Positions 43,767 to 53,019 of a stretch of 64,000 nt of DNA are shown here, piece after piece. Within the stretch, counting starts at the first letter, position 1. Every line of letters starts with the position of its first letter. The stretch lies in the NCBI GenBank assembly GCA_023438065.1, contig JAEXRH010000011.1, forward strand, positions 62,001 to 126,000. Reading direction: 5' to 3'. Position numbers and translations under genes: made by a program. The notes beneath the pieces are model-generated. The model made no database searches. It was not told the origin of the DNA and worked only from the letters and a program-made list of their open reading frames with translations. This DNA comes from Spirochaetota bacterium (GTDB lineage: Bacteria > Spirochaetota > Spirochaetia > Treponematales > Treponemataceae).

Positions 43767-45578
43767 TTACGCGAGGGCCTTCGCGAGCTCGGCCTTCACG
43801 ATCGCGGCGACCTTCGCCGCCGCCTCGGTAGCCGGCACGAGCGCGGCGTCCTTCTCGGCGCGGAGCTTCACCTCGACGTTCGGGAGGTTCTTCTCGCCGA
43901 CGACGATCCTGACCGGGATCCCGATGAGGTCCATGTCCTTGAACTTCACTCCCGGGCGCTCCTCGCGGTCGTCGAGGAGAACCTCGACCCCGGCGGCCTC
44001 GAGCTCGGCGTAGATCCTGTCGGCGGCGTCCTTCATCGCGCCCTCGTACTTGATCGTCACGATCGCGACGTGGAAGGGCGCGACCGACATCGGCCACACG
44101 ATCCCGTCCGCGTCGTTATGCTCCTCGATGATCGAGGCGAGCGTGCGGTCGACGCCGATGCCGTAGCAGCCCATCGTCGGCATCTGCTGTTTCCCGTTCT
44201 CGTCGAGGTAGAGCATGTTCATGCTCTTCGTGTACTTGTAGCCGAGCTTGAAGATGTGGCCGAGCTCGTTGCCCTTCTTGCTGTAGTACTCCGCGCCGCA
44301 GGAGGCGCACTTGTCGCCCGCCTTCACCGTGCGGACGTCCGCGACCATGAAGGGCGCGAAATCGCGGCCCGGCTCGACGTGCTCGAAGTGGAGATCCCTT
44401 TTAAGCGCGCCGGTGACCGCGTCGTGCATCCGCATGACCGACTCGTCGGCGACGACGGGCGCGGAAACGAAGCCGACGGGGCCCGCGAATCCGACGGGCG
44501 CGCCGGTGAGCCGCTCGACGTCGTAGTCGCTCGCGAGCTCGACCTCGCTCGCCTTGAGGTTCGCCGCGAGCTTCACCTCGTTCACGTCGAGGTCGCCCCG
44601 GACGCACACAGCGAAGAAGGCCTCGGGATAGTAGGCGGGAGCCGCCTCGGGCACGACGCGCTTCAAGCCCGCGCAGCCGGGCGCGGACGCGAGGTCAAGC
44701 TCGCTGTTGATCGCCTTGTAGACGAGGGTCTTGATAAAGGCCGTCGGTTTCGTCTTGAGGAAGGCGCAGAGCTCGTCGATCGTCTTCACGGCCGGGGTCT
44801 CGATCGGGGCGTAGGCTTTGTCGGTCTTCGCCGAGCCGGGACCGTCGGTTACCGGGTCGGGCGCGCACGCGGCCTTCTCGTCGTTCGCCGCGTAGCCGCA
44901 CTTGGGGCAGAGAATGAGGTTGTTGTCGCCGACCTCGCTCTCGACCATGAACTCTTCCGAGCCCGTGCCGCCCATCGCGCCCGAATCCGCGCGAACGGGG
45001 ATCACCGAGAGCCCGACGCGCCTGAAGATCCGGCGGTACGCCTTGCCCATCGCCTGGTAGGTCTCGTCGAGGGACTCGTCGTTCGTATGGAAGGAATACG
45101 CGTCCTTCATCGTGAACTCGCGCGCGCGCATGAGGCCGTAGCGCGGGCGGATCTCGTCGCGGTATTTCGTGTTGATCTGGTAGACGGAAAGGGGAAGCTG
45201 CTTGTAGGAGGCAACCTCGCTCCTGAGGAGCGCGACGAAGGCTTCCTCGGCAGTCGGGCTCACGACGAGCTCCTGGTCGACGCGGTTCTTTATGCGGAGC
45301 ATGCCGGGGCCCATCGTCTCCCAGCGGCCGGACTCGCGCCAGATATCGCCGGGCACGACGACGGAAGGCTTGAACTCGAGCGAGCCGGTCGCGTCCATCT
45401 CCTCACGGACGATGTTCTCGACCTTGCGGAAGCTCCTCAAGCCCAGCGGGAGGTAGGTGAAAAGTCCGTTGGCGAGCTTGCGGATCATGCCGGCGCGTAA
45501 AAGGAGCCGGTGACTGACTACGACGGCCTCCGCCGGGACTTCCCTCAGCGTCGGCATGAACATCTTGGACATTTTCAT
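43767..45578 (-). CDS. proS: Prolyl-tRNA synthetase, bacterial type with editing domain
   Basis: A class II aminoacyl-tRNA synthetase of 603 residues that charges tRNA-Pro. Motif 1 includes LLLRAGMIRKLANGLFTYLP, motif 2 covers YRDEIRPRYGLMRAREFTMK, and the anticodon-binding domain ends the protein. The Ala-tRNA editing insertion (INS) lies between motifs 2 and 3 (about residues 230-390), so this is the long bacterial form. The start ATG at 45578 follows GAGAGG by 8 bases. No T-box or other leader element is visible. Confidence 0.96.
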   Translation of the reverse strand: MKMSKMFMPTLREVPAEAVVVSHRLLLRAGMIRKLANGLFTYLPLGLRSFRKVENIVREEMDATGSLEFKPSVVVPGDIWRESGRWETMGPGMLRIKNRVDQELVVSPTAEEAFVALLRSEVASYKQLPLSVYQINTKYRDEIRPRYGLMRAREFTMKDAYSFHTNDESLDETYQAMGKAYRRIFRRVGLSVIPVRADSGAMGGTGSEEFMVESEVGDNNLILCPKCGYAANDEKAACAPDPVTDGPGSAKTDKAYAPIETPAVKTIDELCAFLKTKPTAFIKTLVYKAINSELDLASAPGCAGLKRVVPEAAPAYYPEAFFAVCVRGDLDVNEVKLAANLKASEVELASDYDVERLTGAPVGFAGPVGFVSAPVVADESVMRMHDAVTGALKRDLHFEHVEPGRDFAPFMVADVRTVKAGDKCASCGAEYYSKKGNELGHIFKLGYKYTKSMNMLYLDENGKQQMPTMGCYGIGVDRTLASIIEEHNDADGIVWPMSVAPFHVAIVTIKYEGAMKDAADRIYAELEAAGVEVLLDDREERPGVKFKDMDLIGIPVRIVVGEKNLPNVEVKLRAEKDAALVPATEAAAKVAAIVKAELAKALA

Positions 45579-45654
45579 ACGATAAACCTCTCGAATTGGT
45601 GCGGTATTTTAGCCGGAATCGAGGACGGTTTTCAAGGCGGGTTGCCGGCTTCTA

Positions 45655-45794
45655 TACCTACCGGTAGGTAGCCTTACAACTACGTATATACCTATCGGCA
45701 GGACTGCAAACCGGATATACCCCCGCGATCCTGTAAAAACGCGCTACACGCACAGCGTTAGATATTTACAGGCACTATCTCGCAGGGCTATAGT
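45655..45794 (+). promoter_or_regulatory. Dyad-rich control region of the 7TM-sensor cyclase gene
   Basis: A perfect 16-base palindrome TACCTACCGGTAGGTA (45655-45670) and a looser copy TACCTATCGGCAGG (45689-45702) lie 34 bases apart, about three helical turns. Further on, CCTGTAAA (45730-45737) and TTTACAGG (45765-45772) form 8-base arms, with AACGC/GCGTT nested inside. The right arm contains the -35 TTTACA (45765-45770), 18 bases before TATAGT (45789-45794). The -10 box is 6 bases from the ATG, so the mRNA is probably leaderless. Confidence 0.6.
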
Positions 45795-45800
45795 TATATC

Positions 45801-47774
45801 ATGTATCAATTACTCGTATTAAAAAAAAGCCTGAAAACCATCTTCCATTGTCTTCTTGTCGCCGGTATTCTATCCCTTGGCGCCTGCACCCATGACGACT
45901 ACTTCGGCACGAACCCCGTCATACGGAACGGCGCGATCGATCTCACCACCTATTCCTTCAATGACCTCAGGGCGTTCACCCTTGACGGCGACTGGCTCTT
46001 CTGGCCCGACCGGCTCCTGTCCCCCGAAGAGGTTCGCCGGGAGATCGCGCGGGGACACGATACGACGACGCGCGTTCCGGGCATGTGGTCGCGAACGGGA
46101 ATCGCGGGAAGCGCGGCATCGCTCATGAAGGCGGGGACGATCGCGCTCACGATGAACCTCCCGCCCGACCGGCGCGACTGGGCCATACGGCTCCCGAACG
46201 CGGACACGGCCTGCGAAATCTTCATCGACGGCCGAAAGGTCGCCTCGGTCGGAACCGTCGGGGATACGGACAAAACGAGCGTACCGAGTACCGGGCTCAC
46301 GATCGCCAACTTTACCGCGGAATCGAACGCCGTCCTTGTCGTCCTGCACGTGTCGAATTTCCATTCCCCGACCACCGGCCTTTGGCAAAGTCCGGCCGTC
46401 GGGACTCAGCGGGGCCTCGCCGACCGGAGGGACATCGCCCTCGTGCTGACGGCGCTCATCTCGGGCGCGCTCATCTTCATGGGGCTCTATCACCTGACGC
46501 TTCACTTCTTCCGGAAAAAGGACATCAATTCCCTTTTCTTCGGGGTCATTTCGATCCTTCTCGCGACGCGAAACCTCATCATGGGCGAACGCATCCTCAC
46601 CGCGCTTTTCCCCGCGACGGCGCTCGGCTGGGAGGCGGCGATGACCGTCGAGATCCTTTCCGCGCACATGGCGCTCCCTCTTTTCTTCGTCTTCTTTCGG
46701 CAGCTCTTTCCGCGTCAGGTCAAAAAGGCCGCGGTACTCGTCGTTCTCGCGGCAAGCGCCGTTTGGGCCGCGCTCGTAATCCTCACCCCCGTACTGTTCT
46801 ACTTCCGGTTCCTTTCCGCGTTCGAGTATTTCACCCTCGCCGCCGCGCTCTACATGCTCGTCGCCATCGGCCGCGCGCTCGCACGCGGCGAGGAAGGCTC
46901 GCTCATCGTGATCGTCGGGCTGTCCGTCATGCTTCTCGCCGTGCTCAACGACGTGCTTCTCTCGCGCGGTCTCATACGCAGTTTCTACATGACCTCGATC
47001 GGCATGTTTTTCTTCCTCTTCACCCAGGCCATCCTCCTGAGCGTGAAATTCACGCAGCTATTCTCGGTCGTGGAGCGCTTTACGCGCGAGCTGCAGGCGC
47101 TCAATCAATCGCTCGAGCGTTTTATCCCGCACGAGGTCCTGAACTTCCTCGGCAAGCGAAGCATCATCGACATCAACCTCGGCGATTTCTCCGAGGAGAA
47201 CATGTCCGTCTTCTTTCTCGATATCCGGGATTTCACCGCGTTGTCGGAACGGATGACCCCGAACGATACATTCTGCTTCATCAACACGTTCCTGGAGCGA
47301 TTCGGCCCGATCGTCCGCAATCACGGCGGGTTCATCGACAAGTACCTCGGGGACGGCTTCATGGCCCTCTTCCCGGACGCCCCGGACCGCGCGCTCGACG
47401 CCGCCCTCGAGATGCGCGAGGAGCTCATGCGATTCAACGGAGACCGCGCGGCCCGGCTCAGTTTCGGCATCGGGATCCATCGGGGACCGCTCATGCTCGG
47501 TACCATCGGCGAGAACAGACGCATGGATTCCACCGTCATTTCCGATACGGTAAACACCGCGAGCAGGCTTGAGCAACTGACCAAGACGCACCTTCACGAC
47601 ATCCTCGTATCCTCCACGATGGTCACGGGGCTCAATGACCCCGACCGCTACGCGTTCAGCAGAATCGGGAGCGAACGGGTAAAGGGAAGAACCCAGGCTA
47701 TCGAGGTGTACGCCCTCGAAGGTCTCGCGATCGGGGAGATCCCGATCGAGGAGCTCCCGATCGAGGATCAGTAA
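45801..47774 (+). CDS. Class III adenylate cyclase with 7TM-DISM-type sensor
   Basis: A 657-residue membrane cyclase. The N-terminus has a canonical lipobox (LSLGAC, Cys29), followed by an extracytoplasmic jelly-roll-like domain of about 180 residues (WAIRLPNADTACEIFIDGRK). Seven membrane segments of 7TM-DISM type follow (about 205-415), then a coiled linker and the cyclase domain (about 465-640). Metal-binding aspartates lie in FFLDIRDFT and KYLGDGFMALF; the ISDTVNTASRLE motif supplies the Asn and Arg of the active site. The product is probably cAMP. A lipid-anchored N-terminus on a polytopic cyclase is unusual. No cAMP receptor gene is in the window. Confidence 0.9.
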   Translation: MYQLLVLKKSLKTIFHCLLVAGILSLGACTHDDYFGTNPVIRNGAIDLTTYSFNDLRAFTLDGDWLFWPDRLLSPEEVRREIARGHDTTTRVPGMWSRTGIAGSAASLMKAGTIALTMNLPPDRRDWAIRLPNADTACEIFIDGRKVASVGTVGDTDKTSVPSTGLTIANFTAESNAVLVVLHVSNFHSPTTGLWQSPAVGTQRGLADRRDIALVLTALISGALIFMGLYHLTLHFFRKKDINSLFFGVISILLATRNLIMGERILTALFPATALGWEAAMTVEILSAHMALPLFFVFFRQLFPRQVKKAAVLVVLAASAVWAALVILTPVLFYFRFLSAFEYFTLAAALYMLVAIGRALARGEEGSLIVIVGLSVMLLAVLNDVLLSRGLIRSFYMTSIGMFFFLFTQAILLSVKFTQLFSVVERFTRELQALNQSLERFIPHEVLNFLGKRSIIDINLGDFSEENMSVFFLDIRDFTALSERMTPNDTFCFINTFLERFGPIVRNHGGFIDKYLGDGFMALFPDAPDRALDAALEMREELMRFNGDRAARLSFGIGIHRGPLMLGTIGENRRMDSTVISDTVNTASRLEQLTKTHLHDILVSSTMVTGLNDPDRYAFSRIGSERVKGRTQAIEVYALEGLAIGEIPIEELPIEDQ

Positions 47775-47838
47775 CGGCGTTCCGCACGACGCAGGGGCGA
47801 AACGACCGCGCCCTTCACGCACCCGAGACGACTGAAAG

Positions 47839-48567
47839 TCAATCGAACAGCTTCGTGCCCTTTTTGATGATTTTCTTCGTGGACTTCACCGCCTTCTTCC
47901 CGGCGTTGCCGATATCGGGACCGCCGACGTCGAGCACGACCGCCTGTTTATGGGTATGCCACCCTTTCGGGCCGAAGCCACCGAGACCGAAACGCGCGAG
48001 GTCGACGTTGAAAACCCGGCCGCGAACCTTCACGAACCCCGGAAGCGAGGCGCCCGCGAGCGCTCTTTCGAGCGCGAACTCGACGACCGGCATCGGCAAC
48101 CGCAATCGCCCCACGGATACGCCGGACAGCTTGAGCGCCGTGCGCTCGCCCGGAAGCAGCGCGAACCGCACGGACGCGTACACGGGAAGCCTCTTTCCCC
48201 CGACGAACGGGGCGGCTTTCGGAACGGCAACGTCGACGGCGAGGGAAATCCGCGCGTCGCCGCCCCACATCACGCGGCCGCCCGCCTCGCGGACGCGAAC
48301 GCCCGGCACGCGCGCGTCGTTTATCTTCACGGCGGCGATCGTCGCGATCGATTGCGCCGGGATGGCCACCCCGCCGTCTGATACGCGAAGCCGCGCGACG
48401 TCTCCCTTGATGTCGCGGGGAACCGCCTTCATGGAGACCGCGGGTTTCATGAGGGCAAGCCAAAGCGCGGCCCCCGTCGCGCACGCAAAAACGACCAGGA
48501 AGCCGATCGCGCAAAGGGCGACGGTTTTCCCCGGGGACGATTTTCGTTTTTCGGTTATTCGCTTCAT
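47839..48567 (-). CDS. Single-pass membrane protein of unknown function
   Basis: A 242-residue protein with one N-terminal membrane segment (TVALCAIGFLVVFACATGAA, about 15-34) and an extracytoplasmic beta-rich part. The strand pattern (SIATIAAVKINDARVPGVRV, ARISLAVDVAVPKAAPFVGG, ALKLSGVSVGRLRLPMPV) loosely recalls LEA14-like or BON-type domains, but I cannot assign it. The C-terminus is lysine-rich (KKAVKSTKKIIKKGTKLFD). It is convergent with the cyclase gene and divergent from the xpaC operon. Confidence 0.65.
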   Translation of the reverse strand: MKRITEKRKSSPGKTVALCAIGFLVVFACATGAALWLALMKPAVSMKAVPRDIKGDVARLRVSDGGVAIPAQSIATIAAVKINDARVPGVRVREAGGRVMWGGDARISLAVDVAVPKAAPFVGGKRLPVYASVRFALLPGERTALKLSGVSVGRLRLPMPVVEFALERALAGASLPGFVKVRGRVFNVDLARFGLGGFGPKGWHTHKQAVVLDVGGPDIGNAGKKAVKSTKKIIKKGTKLFD

Positions 48568-48647
48568 ACGGCTACCAGTGTATCCGCAATTCCCGAATCG
48601 GGCAAAACCATTTTTCCCGGGGGCGGCGCCCTTCCGTCCGACTTTCC

Positions 48648-48677
48648 TTGCCTTAATCCCGCAAAAGGGGATACAAT
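48648..48677 (+). promoter_or_regulatory. Promoter of the xpaC-telA operon
   Basis: TTGCCT (48648-48653), an 18-base spacer and TACAAT (48672-48677) precede the GTG start of the first gene by 24 bases, with TGGAG between as ribosome site. Confidence 0.55.
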
Positions 48678-48700
48678 AACCGTCTTATGGAGTATCGCGC

Positions 48701-49297
48701 GTGAAGGATTCCTCTCCCGACTGGCTGATTTCCGGCGCTCTCGCAGGAGGCGCGTTTATCGTCGCGTTCGCGCTCGCGGACATAGCGCTCCCCGTCTCGT
48801 TCGCGATAAGCGGGCTCGCGCTCGCCGGGGGGGCGCTCGCGTTCAGGAGAAAGGCCGAACCGGGGATCGAAGCCCCCGACCTCGCCGCGGCCCTCGCCGA
48901 GGGAAGGAGAAAGCTCGGCGAGATCAAGGCGGCCGGCGCGAGGATCGAGGAGCCGAAGGCCAAAGAGACCGTCGTCGCGATAACCGTGACCATCGAGAAG
49001 ATTCTCGCGGAGATCAAGCGCGACCCGGACGACCTCAAGCGCGCGCGGCAGTTTCTTTCCTACTACCTCGACGCGACGATCACGATCCTGCAGAAATACC
49101 TGTCCCTCTCCGCCCAGAACCTTCCGGACAGGGAAATCGGCGCCTCTCTCGCCCGCGCGGAAGCGATGCTCGGGACGCTCGACGCGGCGTACTCCAAGCA
49201 GCTCGCGCACCTCCTCACCAACGACGTCATGGACCTTGACGCGGAGCTTTCGCTCCTCGAGAAAACCATACGGATGGAAGGACTCACCGACCAATAA
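48701..49297 (+). CDS. XpaC-like membrane protein
   Basis: A 198-residue protein of the XpaC family (named for 5-bromo-4-chloroindolyl phosphate hydrolysis in Bacillus; true function unsettled). A membrane hairpin (GALAGGAFIVAFALADIALP, then FAISGLALAGGALAF) is followed by a helical cytoplasmic domain (LSYYLDATITILQKYLSL). XpaC and TelA genes are often neighbours, as here. The start is GTG 48701, 8 bases after TGGAG. It is the first of four genes that run in the same direction with short gaps. Confidence 0.8.
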   Translation: MKDSSPDWLISGALAGGAFIVAFALADIALPVSFAISGLALAGGALAFRRKAEPGIEAPDLAAALAEGRRKLGEIKAAGARIEEPKAKETVVAITVTIEKILAEIKRDPDDLKRARQFLSYYLDATITILQKYLSLSAQNLPDREIGASLARAEAMLGTLDAAYSKQLAHLLTNDVMDLDAELSLLEKTIRMEGLTDQ

Positions 49298-49326
49298 CCT
49301 AAAAAAAAGCGAAGGAGAAAACCGAC

Positions 49327-50394
49327 ATGAACGCACCATTGCTCACGGAAGAACGAGGCGAAACCGTCACGCTGACGCTCTCCGAGCCGGAACTGGCCAA
49401 GGCGCGAGACATCGCTAAGTCGATCGCGATCGGCGACTCGCAGGCGATTATCCAGTACGGCGTCGGGGCGCAATCGAAGATCTCGGGCTTCGCGGACACC
49501 ATGCTCGGCCAAATCCGGTCCCACGATACCGGTTACGTCGGCGAGACCCTCACCGATCTCATGCTCAAGATCAAGGACGTCAAGGTCGACGCGCTCGACC
49601 CGACGAGGCGCGGGCTCCTCGCGACCCTGCTCGGGAGCGTCCGGCGCTTCATCGCCCGCTACGAGCGGATCGAGTCCCAGATCGGGAAGATCGTCGGTGG
49701 ACTCGAGGACGCGCGGATGCGGCTCCTCAGGGACATCGAGATGCTCGACCAGCTCTACGCGAAGAATCTCGACTACCTCAAGGAACTCGACGTGTACATC
49801 GCCGCAGGCGAGATCAGGATCAAGGATATCCGCGAACGGGAACTCCCGGCGCTCGAGGAGAGGGTTAAGGCCTCGAACGATCCCGCGGATACCCAGTCGC
49901 TCAGCGACTTCAACCAGTTCCTCGGGCGCTTCGAGAAGAAGGTACACGATCTCAAGCTCTCGCGCATGGTCGCGATCCAGACCGCGCCCCAGGTCAGGCT
50001 GATCCAGAACAACGACCAGGCCCTCGTCGAGAAGATCCAAAGCTCGATCATGACGACGATCCCGCTGTGGAAAAGCCAGATCGTCATCGCGATCTCGCTC
50101 CTCCGCCAGAAAAAGGCGATCGAGCTCCAGAAGTCCGTTTCGGACGCGACCAACGAACTGCTCACGAAAAACTCGGACATGCTCAAGCAGGGCACGGTCG
50201 CCGTCGCGACGGAGATGGAGCGCGGTATCGTCGAGATCGAGACCCTGAAAAAGGTCAACCAGGACCTCCTTTCCACCATCGACGAGACCATACGGATCCA
50301 GCGGGAGGGCAAGGCGAAGCGGGCGCAGGCCGAAAGCGACCTCGCGCAGATAGAGAACGAGCTCAAGCAAAAACTCATCGACGTCCGCGCCTGA
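49327..50394 (+). CDS. telA: TelA/toxic anion resistance family protein
   Basis: A 355-residue, almost wholly helical cytoplasmic protein of the TelA family, linked to resistance to tellurite and other stresses. Family features are the long coiled helices (MRLLRDIEMLDQLYAKNLDY), LPLGLR-like turn replaced by ERELPALEERV, the MVAIQTAPQVRLIQNNDQ block, and the WKSQIVIAISLLRQKKAIEL segment. The start ATG follows GAAGGAG. It lies 29 bases after xpaC and 40 before the binding protein/OmpA gene. Confidence 0.9.
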   Translation: MNAPLLTEERGETVTLTLSEPELAKARDIAKSIAIGDSQAIIQYGVGAQSKISGFADTMLGQIRSHDTGYVGETLTDLMLKIKDVKVDALDPTRRGLLATLLGSVRRFIARYERIESQIGKIVGGLEDARMRLLRDIEMLDQLYAKNLDYLKELDVYIAAGEIRIKDIRERELPALEERVKASNDPADTQSLSDFNQFLGRFEKKVHDLKLSRMVAIQTAPQVRLIQNNDQALVEKIQSSIMTTIPLWKSQIVIAISLLRQKKAIELQKSVSDATNELLTKNSDMLKQGTVAVATEMERGIVEIETLKKVNQDLLSTIDETIRIQREGKAKRAQAESDLAQIENELKQKLIDVRA

Positions 50395-50434
50395 CGCGAA
50401 CGGCCCGGTAAAAAAAAAGGAGAACGCGCGCATC

Positions 50435-52096
50435 ATGAAAAGAGCAATCGCAGGGATTCTCGTCCTTCTCGTCGCGATCGGCGTCGGGATCGGATACAAG
50501 GCGCTCGGCCCCGGACGGGCGCCGAAGGGCGCCGCGGGCAAGGGAAAGGGAGAGCTCGTCTACGCGACCGCGGAGCGACTCGCGGTCTCGGGCGTCGGCG
50601 GCTATCAGCTTTCCTCGGTCGATTTCGGCGAGGGTCCGGTGCCGCTCATCCGCGTCCCCCTCGACACCTGGGGCGGGTACGCCGCGCTTTTCGCGGCGAA
50701 CGGCGGCGCGAAACCGAGCAAGGACTCGCTCTTCTATAAAAAAGGGAAGTTCGCGGTCGAGCTCGTGAACGAGGAAAGCGCGTCCCAGCAGCTGTCGGGA
50801 TACGCCTCGGGCCGCTACCCGATCATCTGGGCGCCGATGGACAGCCTTCCCGTCCTCTACGACGCGCTCAAGGGCGACCGGCGCGTCGTCCCGAAGGTGC
50901 TCGGCCTTTTCGACTGGTCCTCCGGCGGGGACGGCATCATCGTCAAGAACACGATCAAGCGACCGTCGGACCTCAAGGACCGCGTCATCCTCACCTCGAG
51001 CAACTCGCCTTTCAGCTTCTTGCTCCTGTGGTATCTCGCGCAGAACGGCCTTAATCCCCAGGACGTGAAGGTCGTCTGGATCGACGACGGCGAGAAGGCG
51101 TTCGAGACGTTCAAGAACGACGACCGAATCGTCGCGTGGGTTTCCTGGACGCCGTTCATCACGGACGCGATCGACCCCTCGTCCCCGAACTACGTCGCCG
51201 ACACGAGATTGCTCATCTCTTCCAGGGACGCGAACCAGCTTATCGCCGACACCTACGTCGTGCGCAACGACCTCATGCAGGACAAGCCCGAAATGATGAC
51301 CGCGTTCGTCGAGGCCATGATTGAGGGCTCGCAGTCCATCGACGCCGCGACGTACCGGGCAATGGCCGAATTCTACAAACTCCCGGGCGGCGAGAACGAG
51401 GCAAAGGAGATGCTTCGGGACGTCCACGTCGCCAACTGGCCCGAGAGCCTCATGTTCTTCGACGCGGATAACCAGATCGGCGCGCACAAGATATTCCTCC
51501 TCGCGCAGGAGTACTACAAGCAGGCGGGCGCGCTTCCGGAGAACGCGTCCTACGATCCGGAGCGCGTGCTCACCGATTCCGTCGTCTCCGGAATTAAGGC
51601 AAAGGGCCTTTTCGCGGGACAGAAAAACCGCGTCGTGAATTCCTTCAACGAGAAGGCCGCGTTCGACATCGCCGACCTCGAGAACCAGCGCGTCGTGCTG
51701 ACCAACGACGTGCGGCTCTACTTCGAGGCCCAGCGAATCGACTTCGACCCCTCGGCGAACACGGCCGAGGCGAAGGAAAACATGAAGCAACTCGCCCTCG
51801 TCGCCGAGCAGACGAAGTTCCTCTCGACGACGATCGTCAAGCTGATCGGGCATCTCGACACGGCGAAAGTCGAGGAATTCCGCGCGAAGGGCAAGCAGGA
51901 GTTCATCGCGGCGAGCGCGCAGGCGAAACTCCTTTCGAAAAAACGGGCCGAGTTCGTCAAGAAGACGCTCGTGGAGCGCTATAAGGTCGACGCGGACCGC
52001 GTCGTGACCGAGGGGCGCGGGTGGGACGAGCCCGTCGACGCGAGCGACCCGGCGAAGAACCGGCGGGTCGAGGTCCAGTTCATCTCGCTGGAGTAG
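50435..52096 (+). CDS. Periplasmic-binding-protein domain fused to OmpA domain
   Basis: A 553-residue envelope protein. An N-terminal signal anchor (AIAGILVLLVAIGVGIGYKA) precedes a type 2 periplasmic-binding-like domain of the NMT1/SsuA/phosphate-binding kind (about 45-390, with SGYASGRYPIIWAPMDSLPV and DGIIVKNTIKRPSDLKDRV). A C-terminal OmpA-like peptidoglycan-binding domain follows (about 415-553), with IGHLDT, LSKKRAEFVKKTL and NRRVEVQ. The OmpA aspartate and arginine used to hold diaminopimelate are present. No ABC permease is near, so it probably senses a ligand at the cell wall rather than importing it. Confidence 0.85.
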   Translation: MKRAIAGILVLLVAIGVGIGYKALGPGRAPKGAAGKGKGELVYATAERLAVSGVGGYQLSSVDFGEGPVPLIRVPLDTWGGYAALFAANGGAKPSKDSLFYKKGKFAVELVNEESASQQLSGYASGRYPIIWAPMDSLPVLYDALKGDRRVVPKVLGLFDWSSGGDGIIVKNTIKRPSDLKDRVILTSSNSPFSFLLLWYLAQNGLNPQDVKVVWIDDGEKAFETFKNDDRIVAWVSWTPFITDAIDPSSPNYVADTRLLISSRDANQLIADTYVVRNDLMQDKPEMMTAFVEAMIEGSQSIDAATYRAMAEFYKLPGGENEAKEMLRDVHVANWPESLMFFDADNQIGAHKIFLLAQEYYKQAGALPENASYDPERVLTDSVVSGIKAKGLFAGQKNRVVNSFNEKAAFDIADLENQRVVLTNDVRLYFEAQRIDFDPSANTAEAKENMKQLALVAEQTKFLSTTIVKLIGHLDTAKVEEFRAKGKQEFIAASAQAKLLSKKRAEFVKKTLVERYKVDADRVVTEGRGWDEPVDASDPAKNRRVEVQFISLE

Positions 52097-52099
52097 GGC

Positions 52100-52894
52100 A
52101 TGAAACCGAAAATCGCCCTTGTCGCGCTCGCCGCGACTATCCTCGCTTGCGCGACGGCCTGCGTCGGCCCCGCGCCGGAAGAGGCGGTCAAATCCGCCAA
52201 GAAAGGGTACGAGCTCAAATTCGACGACGACTTCGCGCCGGGGATGAACCACGTCGACGACATCGGCATCTCGATCGTCATCATGATGGACGCCTCCGGC
52301 TCGATGGCCGATCCCCCCTCCTCGGGCGGCACGGCGAAATACGTCCAGGCCGCCGAGGCGCTCAAAAAGGTCGCCGACTATCTGTCCGCCCTCGCGACGG
52401 ACCAACCGGGCATCACGATCAACGTCTCGATACTCGCCTTCGAGAGCGGCGTGCGCGAGATACTCCCGCTTACCAGGCTCGACAAGAACGGCATCGAGCG
52501 GTTTACCCGCGCCTGCGTCCCGAGGAATTTCTCGCCGGGAGGGAACACCGCGATCGGCCTCGCGCTCGAGCGCGGTTCCGGAATCCTCGCGCAGTCGGGA
52601 ACGATACTCAACAGCCTCATCGTCGTCACCGACGGGGAGAACACGGCGGGAGTCGCGCCCGAGAAGGTAATCGCCGCGATCTACGAGGACCGGAACAACA
52701 AGACGACGGAAGACCTGCCGGTGAGGACCTCGACGCAGCTCCTGAGCGTGATCGGTTTCGACCTCGACTCGCCGCAGTTCGTCCGGTTCGGGCAGCTCGG
52801 GGCGCGCGTCACGGCCGCCGGCGACCAGGCGGAACTCGAAGGAACCCTCCGGGACCTGCTCGAGGCGGACATCACGAAACTCGAGTCGAAATAG
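52100..52894 (+). CDS. VWA-domain lipoprotein
   Basis: A 264-residue lipoprotein (signal ending TILAC, Cys17 the likely lipid site) with a von Willebrand A domain. The metal site is complete: DASGSM (Asp64, Ser66, Ser68), the threonine in GGNTAIG, and the aspartate in VTDGEN. VWA domains with a complete site bind metal-dependent protein ligands. It begins three bases after the stop of the binding protein/OmpA gene and probably works with it. It is the last gene of the xpaC-telA operon. Confidence 0.88.
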   Translation: MKPKIALVALAATILACATACVGPAPEEAVKSAKKGYELKFDDDFAPGMNHVDDIGISIVIMMDASGSMADPPSSGGTAKYVQAAEALKKVADYLSALATDQPGITINVSILAFESGVREILPLTRLDKNGIERFTRACVPRNFSPGGNTAIGLALERGSGILAQSGTILNSLIVVTDGENTAGVAPEKVIAAIYEDRNNKTTEDLPVRTSTQLLSVIGFDLDSPQFVRFGQLGARVTAAGDQAELEGTLRDLLEADITKLESK

Positions 52895-52898
52895 TCAC

Positions 52899-52935
52899 GT
52901 CGCGGCGCGGACCTCGCCCTTGGCGGGGCCGCGAC
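52899..52935 (+). terminator. Probable terminator after the VWA gene
   Basis: GTCGCGGC (52899-52906) and GCCGCGAC (52928-52935) form a perfect 8-base stem, with a nested CGCC/GGCG, four bases after the VWA stop. It lacks a T run, so termination could be weak or factor-assisted. Confidence 0.45.
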
Positions 52936-53019
52936 GGAGGCCCGCCGATGCCCTCGCCTGTGCACGTGACGACATCGCCCGTTTTCGGGTAGAATGGCGG
53001 AAACCCGGAGGACAACGGC

